A stretch of 64,000 nucleotides of DNA from MVRV01 sp964469905 (GTDB lineage: Bacteria > Desulfobacterota > Syntrophia > Syntrophales > Smithellaceae), in contig CAYXZW010000001.1 in NCBI GenBank assembly GCA_964469905.1, positions 62,001-126,000 of the forward strand, in the 5' to 3' direction. The translations under genes were made by a program, and so were the position numbers. The number at the start of each line of letters is the position of its first letter. Position 1 is the stretch's first letter. Below, piece after piece: positions 6,396 through 15,882 of this stretch. The notes below the pieces were generated by a model. The model saw only the letters and a list, made by a program, of their open reading frames with translations. It searched no databases and was not told the DNA's origin.

Positions 6396-8291
6396 TCAGT
6401 GGCGACCATGCCGGGCTTTGCTTTTGGCTTCTTCGTATTCAGCGCGCAGTGCAATTTGATCCGTGTCATCCATCTCTTCTGCTCTCTTTACCCAGTCTTC
6501 AAACTGAATATCAATGCCGAAGATGCCAATCATTTCATCATTCGCATCAACAAGAGGTGCGGAGACAGTAAAACACAGTACGCCGGTCATTTTTGAGATA
6601 AAGAAATCGGTAACATGAACTTTGCCAGTCTGCAGAGGTTTAATAAACCATTCCCGATCTGATTGATCAGTGCCCACACCGTAGTTTTCGTATTTAACGC
6701 GGTCGGCAATGTTTGTAATGTTCTTTGTAGTTTTGCGGCCATTCATGTCTACTACGTAAGCAAATTGAATGGAAGGATGCTCATCAACAAATTTCTGCAT
6801 CAAAGGTTCCTGTATATCCGGGTTCATGTATTTCATTTCCGTATGCTCGATGATCTGGCTGACGGCAGCTATGGCAGCTTTTTCTGCTGCAACTTTAATC
6901 TTCTCCAACTCGGACAAAAATAGTTCCGGTATATACTTGCGGACTTTTTTATCGAGTTCTTCCGGAGAAATACTTGTCTGGCGACCGGCATCATATTGCT
7001 CGCTAATCCATTTGTTGATTTTGGAAACTCCGGGATGCCTTTTATCAACACTGTCATCGTCTTTGAGGTTAAAACGCTGATTTATCCAGAAGGCAATACC
7101 GGCGTTACCCGATTTATCACTTATCATGGTGACAATAGGTCGTTTTAATATTTTGTTGGTGTCGAAGATGTTGTAGATTTCTTCACATTTAACCAGACCG
7201 TCGACATGAACACCGGCACGGGTAACGTTAAACTCCGAACCGATAAAAGGATAGTTATGTGGTATTTTTACGCCAATTACTTTTTCAAAATATTCGGCGA
7301 TATCCGTTATAACCGTTGTGTCAATGCCATCATTATGACCCTTAAGGGCGATGTATTCCATGATTAAGGATTCGATGGGCGGATTGCCAGTCCGTTCACC
7401 AAGACCCAGCAGCGTAGAATTAGCTGCACTGCAACCATACAACCAGGCGGTAGAGGCATTGATCATTGCTTTATGGAAATCATTGTGTCCATGCCACTCT
7501 AACAGATGGCCGGGAACACCGGCATCCTCGATAAAAGCGCGAACCAGTTTGTCCACGCTGCGGGGAAGCGCAGCTCCCGGATATGTTATGCCGTAGCCCA
7601 TGGTATCGCAAAGTCGAATTTTAATATCGCTGCCGCTTTCTTCCCGCAGTTTCATTAATTCCGTGGCGAAGGGTATACAGAAACCGTAAATATCTGCCCG
7701 GGTAATATCTTCAAAATGACAGCGGGGTATAATGCCCAAATCCAAGACGGATTTAACAATTCCCAGGTAATCATCCAGCGCCTGGCTTCGCTTTTTACCC
7801 AGTTTAAGAAAAATATGGTAATCGGAAACAGATGTGAGCAAGCCTGTTTCCTTCAATCCGGCTTCTTTAACTAAATGAACATCTTCCTTGGCCGCCCGGA
7901 TCCAGCCGGTCATTTCCGGATATTGAAATCCGAGTTTCAGGCACTCTTCAACAGCTTCCCGGTCTTTTTTGCTGTAAAGGAAAAATTCTGTCTGCCGGAT
8001 TACACCATTGGGGCCACCCAGTTTATGCAGTAGTTTGAATATTTCGACAATCTGTTCTACAGAATAGGGTGGACGAGCCTGCTGGCCGTCCCTAAACGTT
8101 GTGTCGGTAATAAAAATATCTTCCGGCGGACTGATCGGAATTATTTTATTGTCAAAAACAATCTTGCTGACTTCACTATAGGGAAAAATTTCTTTGAGTA
8201 AATTAGGCTCATCAAGATCTTTTAATTCAAATTTACTGAATTTGCTTTGTTGTTGATTGAGCAATATCTTTTCTTTATTCCATTTAATCAT
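6396..8291 (-). CDS. Re-citrate synthase/homocitrate synthase family enzyme with C-terminal Cache-like domain
   Basis: A 631-residue protein. Residues about 55-440 form an HMGL-like TIM barrel and following region, with the signature DTTFRDGQQARPPYS (63-77), the metal-binding HGHND (about 265) and NSTLLGLGERTGNPPIE. This is the family of isopropylmalate, homocitrate and Re-citrate synthases, which condense acetyl-CoA with a 2-oxoacid. A Syntrophus enzyme annotated as isopropylmalate/homocitrate synthase is known to be a Re-citrate synthase, so citrate formation for glutamate synthesis is the favoured role. Residues about 490-605 resemble a Cache/PDC sensor fold (FAYVVDMNGRK, DREWF, TDFFISKMTG, VSAPLVDANDEMIGIFGID), unusual in a cytosolic enzyme. 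No leu genes are nearby to support isopropylmalate synthase. Confidence 0.75.
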   Translation of the reverse strand: MIKWNKEKILLNQQQSKFSKFELKDLDEPNLLKEIFPYSEVSKIVFDNKIIPISPPEDIFITDTTFRDGQQARPPYSVEQIVEIFKLLHKLGGPNGVIRQTEFFLYSKKDREAVEECLKLGFQYPEMTGWIRAAKEDVHLVKEAGLKETGLLTSVSDYHIFLKLGKKRSQALDDYLGIVKSVLDLGIIPRCHFEDITRADIYGFCIPFATELMKLREESGSDIKIRLCDTMGYGITYPGAALPRSVDKLVRAFIEDAGVPGHLLEWHGHNDFHKAMINASTAWLYGCSAANSTLLGLGERTGNPPIESLIMEYIALKGHNDGIDTTVITDIAEYFEKVIGVKIPHNYPFIGSEFNVTRAGVHVDGLVKCEEIYNIFDTNKILKRPIVTMISDKSGNAGIAFWINQRFNLKDDDSVDKRHPGVSKINKWISEQYDAGRQTSISPEELDKKVRKYIPELFLSELEKIKVAAEKAAIAAVSQIIEHTEMKYMNPDIQEPLMQKFVDEHPSIQFAYVVDMNGRKTTKNITNIADRVKYENYGVGTDQSDREWFIKPLQTGKVHVTDFFISKMTGVLCFTVSAPLVDANDEMIGIFGIDIQFEDWVKRAEEMDDTDQIALRAEYEEAKSKARHGRH

Positions 8292-8314
8292 TTTTTTTCT
8301 CCACTGAATTACAT

Positions 8315-10087
8315 TTAAACAATTTTTATTGAAAGTTCCATCAATTGTTCAATGCTAACTTTCGAAGGTGCATCCGATAAAAGGCAAGCAGCCTTCTGTG
8401 TCTTCGGAAAAGCAATAACATCACGAATAGATTCGGCCTGAGTCATAATCATGGTCAGACGATCGAGCCCGAAAGCGAGGCCGCCGTGGGGCGGGGCGCC
8501 GTACTCAAGCGCATCGAGCAGAAAACCGAATTTGGAGCGGGCATCTTCATCGGATAAGCCCAAAGCGGCAAATACCTGCGCCTGAACATCTTTCCGATGA
8601 ATACGAATACTGCCACCACCGATTTCAGAGCCGTTCAATACAAGATCATAGGCGCGCGCCCGAACTTTTCCCGTTTGAGAAACAAGGAGCGGCAAATCCT
8701 CACGAAAAGGCGATGTGAACGGATGATGAGTCGAGACAAAACGTTTTTCATTGTCCGAATATTCCATCAGCGGAAATTCCGTAATCCAGGTGAACGCCAA
8801 AGCTTCAGGATCAATTAAATTCAATTTCTTGGCCAGATGTATTCTTAAATTTCCCAAAGAATCATTAACGACGCGAGGTGTGTCTGCTACAAAGAAAATT
8901 ATATCGCTTTCTTTTAGTTCCATCGCTTTGGCAATTTTTTCGATTTCTTCCGGACGGAGAAATTTATATATCGGCGAAGTCCAATCAGCGGCATTAACTT
9001 TTGCCCAGGCCAGTCCTTTTGCTCCGTAAACAGCAACATAATCTTTTAAACCGTCCAGGTCTTTGCGCGACAGGCTGGCGGCCTGTTCCACTTTAATGGC
9101 TTTGATAATTCCGCCGGATGCGGCAACTTCCCCAAAGAGCTTGAAGCCGGAGTCTTTGACAATGTCTGTAAGGTCAATCAGCTCCATGCCAAAACGCACA
9201 TCGGGGTTATCTTTACCATAACGGCTTATGGCATCAGCATAGGTAAGCCGAGGCAAAGGCAGCTTAATTTCCCGTCCCAGACAATCTTTAAATATTGCCG
9301 CCATTAATCCTTCCATCATTAGCATGATGTCATCTTCGGTAATAAAGGACATTTCGACATCAATTTGCGTGAATTCCGGTTGACGGTCGGCGCGCAAATC
9401 TTCATCGCGGAAACATTTTACGATTTGATAGTAACGATCAAAACCAGACACCATCAGCAATTGCTTGAATATTTGGGGTGATTGCGGCAGCGCGTAAAAA
9501 GTTCCCTTGTTGATGCGGCTGGGCACAAGATAATCGCGCGCGCCTTCCGGAGTGCTTTTTCCCAGAAAAGGAGTTTCCACTTCAATAAACCCGTTTTGTT
9601 CAAAGTAATGGCGAGTAGCTGCGGCCAGACGGCTGCGCAAAAACAAATTTTTCTGAACTACCGGACGGCGCAAATCCAGATAGCGGTATTTGAGACGAAT
9701 GTTTTCCGAGATTTCATCATCATCAAAAGAAAAGGGAGGTGTCTTGGATTCATTCATTATCTCCAGATCCGAAACAATTACTTCAATATCGCCGGTTCTC
9801 AGGGCGGGATTTCCCATGCCTTCCGGTCTTGGATGCACTTTCCCCTTTACTGCCAGAACATATTCGCTGCGGATTTTGTGTGCCTGATCATGGACAGAAT
9901 CTCCGGCATCGGGGTTAAAGACGACTTGAACGATTCCTTCGCGGTCACGTAAGTCGACGAAAATTACACCACCATGGTCACGCCGGCGGTGAGCCCAGCC
10001 CATGAGAATTACCTCTTTGCCTGCATCGGAAATATTCAAATCTCCACAGTAATGCGTCCTTTTATCTTTTGTTAAGAAACTAGCCAA
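8315..10087 (-). CDS. aspS: Aspartyl-tRNA synthetase
   Basis: A 590-residue bacterial-type class II synthetase that charges tRNA-Asp. It has the N-terminal OB anticodon-binding domain (GWAHRRRDHGG), motif 2 (FRDEDLRADRQPEFTQIDVE), the GAD insertion typical of bacterial AspRS, and motif 3 (GGLAFGLDRLTMIM). The start is TTG 10087 with GAGG upstream. It lies 6 bases downstream of hisS in the same operon. A His follows GWA in the anticodon domain, as in several non-discriminating AspRS enzymes, so charging of tRNA-Asn for a GatCAB route is possible but not shown here. Confidence 0.95.
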   Translation of the reverse strand: MASFLTKDKRTHYCGDLNISDAGKEVILMGWAHRRRDHGGVIFVDLRDREGIVQVVFNPDAGDSVHDQAHKIRSEYVLAVKGKVHPRPEGMGNPALRTGDIEVIVSDLEIMNESKTPPFSFDDDEISENIRLKYRYLDLRRPVVQKNLFLRSRLAAATRHYFEQNGFIEVETPFLGKSTPEGARDYLVPSRINKGTFYALPQSPQIFKQLLMVSGFDRYYQIVKCFRDEDLRADRQPEFTQIDVEMSFITEDDIMLMMEGLMAAIFKDCLGREIKLPLPRLTYADAISRYGKDNPDVRFGMELIDLTDIVKDSGFKLFGEVAASGGIIKAIKVEQAASLSRKDLDGLKDYVAVYGAKGLAWAKVNAADWTSPIYKFLRPEEIEKIAKAMELKESDIIFFVADTPRVVNDSLGNLRIHLAKKLNLIDPEALAFTWITEFPLMEYSDNEKRFVSTHHPFTSPFREDLPLLVSQTGKVRARAYDLVLNGSEIGGGSIRIHRKDVQAQVFAALGLSDEDARSKFGFLLDALEYGAPPHGGLAFGLDRLTMIMTQAESIRDVIAFPKTQKAACLLSDAPSKVSIEQLMELSIKIV

Positions 10088-10093
10088 AATCGT

Positions 10094-11356
10094 TTACCTC
10101 ACTGTTAAAATATTAATTATTGTCTCTTGTAAATTCTCTAATGACAAAACCTGCTGGGTTTTTGTGTGCATATTCCTGAGTTCGACACGTTTTTCATCAA
10201 TTTCTTTATCGCCGAAAATGAGTGTATAAGAACTATTTAATTTGTCGGCGCGTTTCATCTGGCTTTTTAAACTCTTATCGGAATAATCCATAGCCGCAAT
10301 AATACCTGCCCGGCGTAATTGACAGGCCAGCATAAAACCGATTTTCTGTGCCCGGGAACCCAGCGCGGCTATAAACAAATCAGTCTTGTAATTGCTTTTT
10401 TCAGTATCCGGCAGTGAGGCCAGAAGACGTTCAATTCCCACACCAAATCCAATTCCGGCAACTTCCGGTCCGCCTAAGGAACTAACCAGGCCGTCATATC
10501 TGCCGCCACCCGCCAGAGAATTCTGCGCACCGAGAGATCCGGATTTAACTTCAAAGGCTGTTCGTACGTAATAATCCAGGCCGCGGACCATTGTTGGATT
10601 GATTGCATATTGAACATGCAAATCATTCAAATAGGCTTTAACCGCGTTAAAATGCTCATCGCAACCTATGCATAAATAATCTAATATTCGCGGAGCATCG
10701 GCAATGATAGCGCTGCAACTCTCTACTTTACAATCGAAAACCCGCAGGGGGTTTGTGTTAATCCTTCTTCGGCAATCAGGGCAAAGTTGTTCTTCTGACC
10801 CTTTTAAATAATTGACAACCGCCTGTGAAAAAGCAGGGCGGCATGCTTTACAGCCCAGAGAATTAATTTCCAGGGACATTTGGGTAAGTCCGGCCGATTC
10901 CAGAAAATGAATCAGCATTAAAATCACTTCTACATCAGATTGAGGCTTATCATCTCCAAAGAGTTCGACATCAATTTGGTGAAATTGCCGGAAGCGGCCT
11001 TTCTGCGGCCTTTCCCGGCGGAACATCGGACCCATCGTGAAAAGTCTGGTGACCGGTTCGGCCGCCATCATATTGTGTTCTATATAAGCACGAATGACAG
11101 ATGCCGTAGCTTCCGGTCGTAATGTCAATAATTCTTCATCGCGGTCGGCAAAGGTGTACATTTCCTTTTCTACGATATCCGTAGTTTCACCAATACTTCT
11201 TTTAAATAATTCGGTTTTTTCCAAAATTGGTACGCGAATTTCGCGGAACCCGAAAGAGCCGAAAACAATCCTTGCAATTGATTCGACACGACACCAATTG
11301 GGGGTATCTTCCGGTAAAATATCTTTAAACCCTTTGATTACAGTAACTTTATCCAT
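10094..11356 (-). CDS. hisS: Histidyl-tRNA synthetase
   Basis: A 420-residue class II synthetase. Visible landmarks are GFKDILPED near the N-terminus, TLRPEATASVIRAYIEH (motif 2 region), FRRERPQKGRFRQFHQIDVE, the His-specific RGLDYYVRTAFE, AGGGRYDGL and GFGVGIERL (motif 3), then an anticodon-binding domain. The length is normal. The ATG at 11356 is preceded by AAGGAT. It is upstream of aspS with a 6-base gap, a common hisS-aspS operon. comEC lies upstream on the same strand, 84 bases away. Confidence 0.96.
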   Translation of the reverse strand: MDKVTVIKGFKDILPEDTPNWCRVESIARIVFGSFGFREIRVPILEKTELFKRSIGETTDIVEKEMYTFADRDEELLTLRPEATASVIRAYIEHNMMAAEPVTRLFTMGPMFRRERPQKGRFRQFHQIDVELFGDDKPQSDVEVILMLIHFLESAGLTQMSLEINSLGCKACRPAFSQAVVNYLKGSEEQLCPDCRRRINTNPLRVFDCKVESCSAIIADAPRILDYLCIGCDEHFNAVKAYLNDLHVQYAINPTMVRGLDYYVRTAFEVKSGSLGAQNSLAGGGRYDGLVSSLGGPEVAGIGFGVGIERLLASLPDTEKSNYKTDLFIAALGSRAQKIGFMLACQLRRAGIIAAMDYSDKSLKSQMKRADKLNSSYTLIFGDKEIDEKRVELRNMHTKTQQVLSLENLQETIINILTVR

Positions 11357-11440
11357 AAGATCCTTGTAGTTATTTAAAGGGAATTAATTAGCATACAAAG
11401 TGAAGCTTGGCAATAGAAAATGCGTTTTACCGGCGAGGAC

Positions 11441-13927
11441 TTACCTGTGTTTAAGGAATGTTTGTGCGGACAATTCAGTGCTATCTGTTGTCAGAGTAAC
11501 CGCACCATCTTGATCTGTCCGCAAAACGCGTACTTGCGCTGCCTGATAACGCTCCAGTGTCAAGGGATGGGGATGACGGAAAGAATTGCTTTTCCCAGCA
11601 CTGATTACAGCATAACGGCAAGAAACTTTTTTAATAAAATCAATACTGCTGGAGTGCACTGATCCGTGATGCGGAACGAAAAGGATATCACTTTTTAAAT
11701 CTTTACCCGAACGGACAAGTGTATTTTCAATTTTTTCTGATATGTCTCCAGTTACCAGAAAACGGATGTTGCCATATTGTATCTGGAACACCAGTGATTT
11801 GTCATTGATATCAACATCCGATAATTCTTTAGCTTCTAGTGTGGATTTATGAGGCGGCCATAACATATTTATATTTATATTTATATTGTTGAATTTATGA
11901 GCAGATAATTCTGACGTTAAAGAAACCATCTTGATTTTTCGCTCTGTAATTATTTTCTGTAATTTTTGATAATCTTCATCATCTCTGAACCATCCGGAAC
12001 TCCAGAATTCCTGAACATCAAAATTGTCCAGGATATAAAGAAGACCAAGCATGTGATCAGGATGAGGATGGGTAAGGATTACCCTGTCAATTTTGTTGAT
12101 TCTTTCGGCATAAAGATAGGGAGCAATAATCATTTTGCCGGTATCGAAAGAACTGTCGGCAAAACCGCCGCCGTCGATCAGCGTATTTTGCCCGCCGGGA
12201 AAACGCACCAGAAGAGCAGAGCCCTGACCGACATCTAAAGCGGTTATTCTTAAATTCGGGTTAAGTTTGTCCTTCCAGTTTAGATAAATGCCATCAATAA
12301 TGAAAAAAATCACTACCAGGATAAGGGAGAATCGCAATATTGAAAAATGCCGCAGGAAATAGCCATTTTTGTTTGCGTTGCCTCTTTTAATGTCGGCAAA
12401 TTGGATAAGAAGTATCAGGAATAGATAAAAAACAGAAATTTCCAGGATATTCGGTCTGGTAAAGCTAAATGAAGACCAGGGAAGTGCTGCTAAGTTATTA
12501 ATTATTTCAAGGGATATCTGCACAAAAAAAGAAGCAATCTTAATTATGAAACCGGCAAGCACAGGAGAGAAGAATGCAGCCAGAAGAAAAAGCATGGCTA
12601 TTGCCAGCGTCAATGTTCCCAGAAGAGGTACGGTAATCAGGTTGGCGATAATAGTCACCGAGGAAAGACGGTTAAAATGAAAGATGATCAAAGGCAAAGT
12701 ACCAATTGTTGCGGCCAGACAAACTAGTATCGACATGTAAAGATAACGGATAATAATTTGGGTCCAGGCAGGAAGAAACGGGATTTTTTGCCAAGGAAGA
12801 TTGCTGAAGCGCGGAACGATATAAATCATGGACAGAACAGCCAGAAAAGAGAGCTGAAAAGAAATATCAAAAAGAGCTTCCGGCGTTATCACCAGAATTA
12901 TCAGCCCTGCCAGCGCGAGTGTATTGTATAGATCTCTTTGTATACCGAAGATCAATGCAACCAAAAAAACCAGTGCCATCAGAGCAGCCCTGAAGACAGT
13001 TACCCCCATGCCGGCAATCAAGGCATATATTAATACGAGAATAAAGGCTGCCGCCGCTGCTACTTTTATTATGTTTAATCTGAGCATCAGATATTCGGAA
13101 GATTTTAAAAGAATACTAATGAAGAAAAATGCTATCGCTGCAACCATTCCGATATGCAATCCGGAAATAGAGAGAAGGTGAGATGTCCCAGTCTTATTAA
13201 AGTTATCACGAATATCAGCCGGTATTCCAGTCTGATTGCCGATAGTCATGGCTTCAATAACTTCTCTTTGCGGCGAGGGGGCATTTTTATAAATAATCTG
13301 CTTTAAATATATACGGAACAATTCCAATTGTAATTTGAGATAACTTGCCGAGTTTTCCCGAAGTGTAATTATACCGGATGAATTGGCAATGAAGCCTGTT
13401 GCATAGATGCCCTGCCGGTTGAGATAACGTTCATAATCAAAGCCACCGGGATTCTGAAAACTATGGATTTTTTTTAACACGCAATGGAAACGAATAAAAT
13501 CACCATAGGCGAAATTCAAATCAGCAGGTATTACCAGCCGAACTTGACCTGCAACCGGAATATAAATGCCATCTTTTATTAGTCTTACACACCGGACAAT
13601 TAAAATGTTTTTAGCGGGATAAGATGACGGGCTTTCAATAACAATTCCTTCTATGGTTTTCCTGTCGGAATCGGTATGTTGCAATATATTGTGCTGTGAA
13701 TGGATTAAATATTGTTTTTGCGAAATATTAAAAACGCCAAGGACAAATGCAAAAATGAAAATGAATAAAAAACTCGCAGTCAACCACTTTTTTCTTTGAG
13801 CTATCAATAGTAAAACCAGAGTGAAAACCAGAAAGACGAGCAAAAAATTATAAGGAAGATCGAAATAATTACCGGTAATAATTCCGGCAATCAGTCCGAT
13901 AAATGGGAAAATCAGCGGTCGCTTCAT
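11441..13927 (-). CDS. comEC: ComEC/Rec2 family DNA-uptake channel protein
   Basis: A protein of about 828 residues with three parts. The N-terminal membrane and OB-like (DUF4131) region is followed by the polytopic Competence domain (SGLHIGMVAAIAFF and several later helices). The C-terminal metallo-beta-lactamase domain contains LDVGQGSALLVRFPGG, LTHPHPDHMLG and VPHHGSVHSS. This is the full-length family architecture. It would form the inner-membrane channel carrying one DNA strand into the cytoplasm during transformation. A type IV pilus locus further right could cooperate with it. Starts at ATG 13927 or TTG 13936 (weak GGGGA upstream) are both possible. Confidence 0.92.
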   Translation of the reverse strand: MKRPLIFPFIGLIAGIITGNYFDLPYNFLLVFLVFTLVLLLIAQRKKWLTASFLFIFIFAFVLGVFNISQKQYLIHSQHNILQHTDSDRKTIEGIVIESPSSYPAKNILIVRCVRLIKDGIYIPVAGQVRLVIPADLNFAYGDFIRFHCVLKKIHSFQNPGGFDYERYLNRQGIYATGFIANSSGIITLRENSASYLKLQLELFRIYLKQIIYKNAPSPQREVIEAMTIGNQTGIPADIRDNFNKTGTSHLLSISGLHIGMVAAIAFFFISILLKSSEYLMLRLNIIKVAAAAAFILVLIYALIAGMGVTVFRAALMALVFLVALIFGIQRDLYNTLALAGLIILVITPEALFDISFQLSFLAVLSMIYIVPRFSNLPWQKIPFLPAWTQIIIRYLYMSILVCLAATIGTLPLIIFHFNRLSSVTIIANLITVPLLGTLTLAIAMLFLLAAFFSPVLAGFIIKIASFFVQISLEIINNLAALPWSSFSFTRPNILEISVFYLFLILLIQFADIKRGNANKNGYFLRHFSILRFSLILVVIFFIIDGIYLNWKDKLNPNLRITALDVGQGSALLVRFPGGQNTLIDGGGFADSSFDTGKMIIAPYLYAERINKIDRVILTHPHPDHMLGLLYILDNFDVQEFWSSGWFRDDEDYQKLQKIITERKIKMVSLTSELSAHKFNNINININMLWPPHKSTLEAKELSDVDINDKSLVFQIQYGNIRFLVTGDISEKIENTLVRSGKDLKSDILFVPHHGSVHSSSIDFIKKVSCRYAVISAGKSNSFRHPHPLTLERYQAAQVRVLRTDQDGAVTLTTDSTELSAQTFLKHR

Positions 13928-13958
13928 CTGTGGCAAAGTCTTTCCCCGAGCGTTTAAG

Positions 13959-14096
13959 GGGCTGTTGAAATACCCTAAAGGGCACGCGAAGGCTTACCTG
14001 CAGCGCTTCGCTTCGTATCTTGCTGCTCACATACGTTTAAAGTACGCTCCGCTGCTCGATCCTCGCGCGCCTTGCATTTAACTTTTTGAACAGCCC
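13959..14096. repeat. Dispersed inverted-repeat element, copy B (diverged)
   Basis: The ends GGGCTGTTGAAA (13959-13970) and TTTGAACAGCCC (14085-14096) form an inverted repeat matching 11 of 12. The minus-strand interior begins ATGCAAGGCGCGCGAGG and contains GGAGCGTAC...ACGTA, related to the interiors of copies A and C. It has no open frame and fills most of the gap between comEC and the sensor kinase. Confidence 0.62.
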
Positions 14097-14195
14097 GCAA
14101 AAAAATCATGTTAGCAAAAGTGTTAGCCAAAAAGACTAAAATATTATAGCATCATAATCGGTATGTTGTGTTAAAAAAAAGGATAATTCCCGACA

Positions 14196-15881
14196 ATGAT
14201 TGCGAATATTAAAACCCCACCGGAAGAAATAAATAAAGAACGCCTGCGGTTATTAATCATTTTCCGGTTAATTATTATCACATTATTTTTAGGGGCGGCA
14301 ATTTTTATCGATATAAAAAAAACGGGATTTCCGGTCTCCGTAGGCACTCTCAATTTCCTTTATTTTATTATTGCAGCAACATATTTTTTCTCCATCGCCT
14401 ATATTCTGCTTTTAAAAATATTTAATGATTTAAGAATAAATATCTACTTACAGTTGGCAGTCGATGTCATTTTAGTTACTCTGATCGTATATATTACGGG
14501 AAGTTTGCGCGGTAATTATTCAGTTTTATATACTTTGGTAATAATATACTCGGTAATATTTCTTGGCCGTAGGGGTGGCTTGATAATAGCTTCGGCGTCT
14601 AGCATCTTTTATGGTTTGCTGCTGGATTTCGAGTTTTACGCTATTATTCCTCCGGTTTCGCCTGTCGAATATAAAACTGACTTTACAGCCGAAGATGTTT
14701 TTGTTCGGATCCTGGTGCACATTGCATCTTTTTATATATTAGCTTTTTTAGCAAGCTTTGTGGTCGAACAGGAAAAAAAGACAAGGTATTTGCTGAAGGA
14801 AAAGGAGTCGGCATTCAATCAACTGGACTTGCTTTTTCGCAGTATAGTGGAATCGGTAGACACGGGTGTCATGACAATTAATTTACAGGGTATAATAAAA
14901 ACTTTCAACCGGGCGGCTGAAGAAATAACAGGTTTTCCCATGGCTACAGTGGGAAACAGACATGTGGACGAGATCTTCCCGGAATTTACATCATTTTTCA
15001 CTGCTGCAGTACTGAAAGAAAAACCCAGAAACAGAAGAGAAGTTGTCATTAAAGGCAATCACGGAAAATATATTCATCTGGGATGCTCAATTTCTCCGCT
15101 GAAGGATAAGCACGATAAGCAGATAGGCAGTATTTTAATATTTCAGGACCTTACCGAAGTTAAAGTAATGGAAGAAACACTGGAAAAAAGCAAACGGCTG
15201 GCTCTGATTGGCGAAATGGCTGCGGGTCTGGCCCATGAGATGAGAAATCCGCTGGCATCAATTACCGGTTCGATTGAACTCCTGAGGCAGAGTTTGAATT
15301 TAAAGGATACAGATGAAAGGCTGATGCAAATAGTATTGCGCGGCAAAGACCAACTCGGCAGCTTTGTCCGCGACTTTCTATTACTGGCCCGGCCGATTCC
15401 CGTAATCCGGGAATTAGTAGATGTAAATGAAACTGTCATGGACGTTCTGGATAATATTAAATTATCTAATGATTGGACAAAGGAAATAGAGATTAACTGC
15501 TTACTGGCCGAAAAGGTAACTGCTTTTGCCAATCGAGAACAAATCCGGCAAGTCATTCATAATCTGGTATTAAATGCAACCCAGGCGATGAAAGAGGGTG
15601 GAGTTCTTTCCATTACGACAAAATCAATGCAGCATCACAATAAAGAAGTTGTCGAAATTAAAATAACCGACACCGGCCCCGGGATTGAAGAAAAAGATTT
15701 AAAAAAAGTATTTGAACCGTTTTTTACCAATAAAGATAAGGGAACCGGTTTGGGCTTGACAATTGTCGGCCGGATTGTTGACGGATATAGCGGAAGAATT
15801 GAGATCAAAAGCAGCATGAATCAAGGTACAAATTGCACAGTGTGGTTGCCGAGTGGCAAAGAAATTGAAGGAGATAAATAG
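14196..15881 (+). CDS. PilS/NtrB-like membrane sensor histidine kinase with PAS domain
   Basis: A 561-residue kinase. About six membrane helices occupy the first 190 residues, followed by a PAS domain (about 205-320, SIVESVDTGVMTIN...), HisKA with the phosphoacceptor in GLAHEMRNPLASITG (His about 347), and a HATPase with NLVLNATQAM, DTGPGIEEKDLKKVFEPFFT and GTGLGLTIVGRIV. It ends one base before the ATG of the NtrC-type regulator, so the pair forms a two-component system. The architecture resembles PilS of type IV pilus control, but many related pairs respond to other signals. AAGGAT lies 11 bases before the ATG. Confidence 0.88.
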   Translation: MIANIKTPPEEINKERLRLLIIFRLIIITLFLGAAIFIDIKKTGFPVSVGTLNFLYFIIAATYFFSIAYILLLKIFNDLRINIYLQLAVDVILVTLIVYITGSLRGNYSVLYTLVIIYSVIFLGRRGGLIIASASSIFYGLLLDFEFYAIIPPVSPVEYKTDFTAEDVFVRILVHIASFYILAFLASFVVEQEKKTRYLLKEKESAFNQLDLLFRSIVESVDTGVMTINLQGIIKTFNRAAEEITGFPMATVGNRHVDEIFPEFTSFFTAAVLKEKPRNRREVVIKGNHGKYIHLGCSISPLKDKHDKQIGSILIFQDLTEVKVMEETLEKSKRLALIGEMAAGLAHEMRNPLASITGSIELLRQSLNLKDTDERLMQIVLRGKDQLGSFVRDFLLLARPIPVIRELVDVNETVMDVLDNIKLSNDWTKEIEINCLLAEKVTAFANREQIRQVIHNLVLNATQAMKEGGVLSITTKSMQHHNKEVVEIKITDTGPGIEEKDLKKVFEPFFTNKDKGTGLGLTIVGRIVDGYSGRIEIKSSMNQGTNCTVWLPSGKEIEGDK

Positions 15882-15882
15882 G

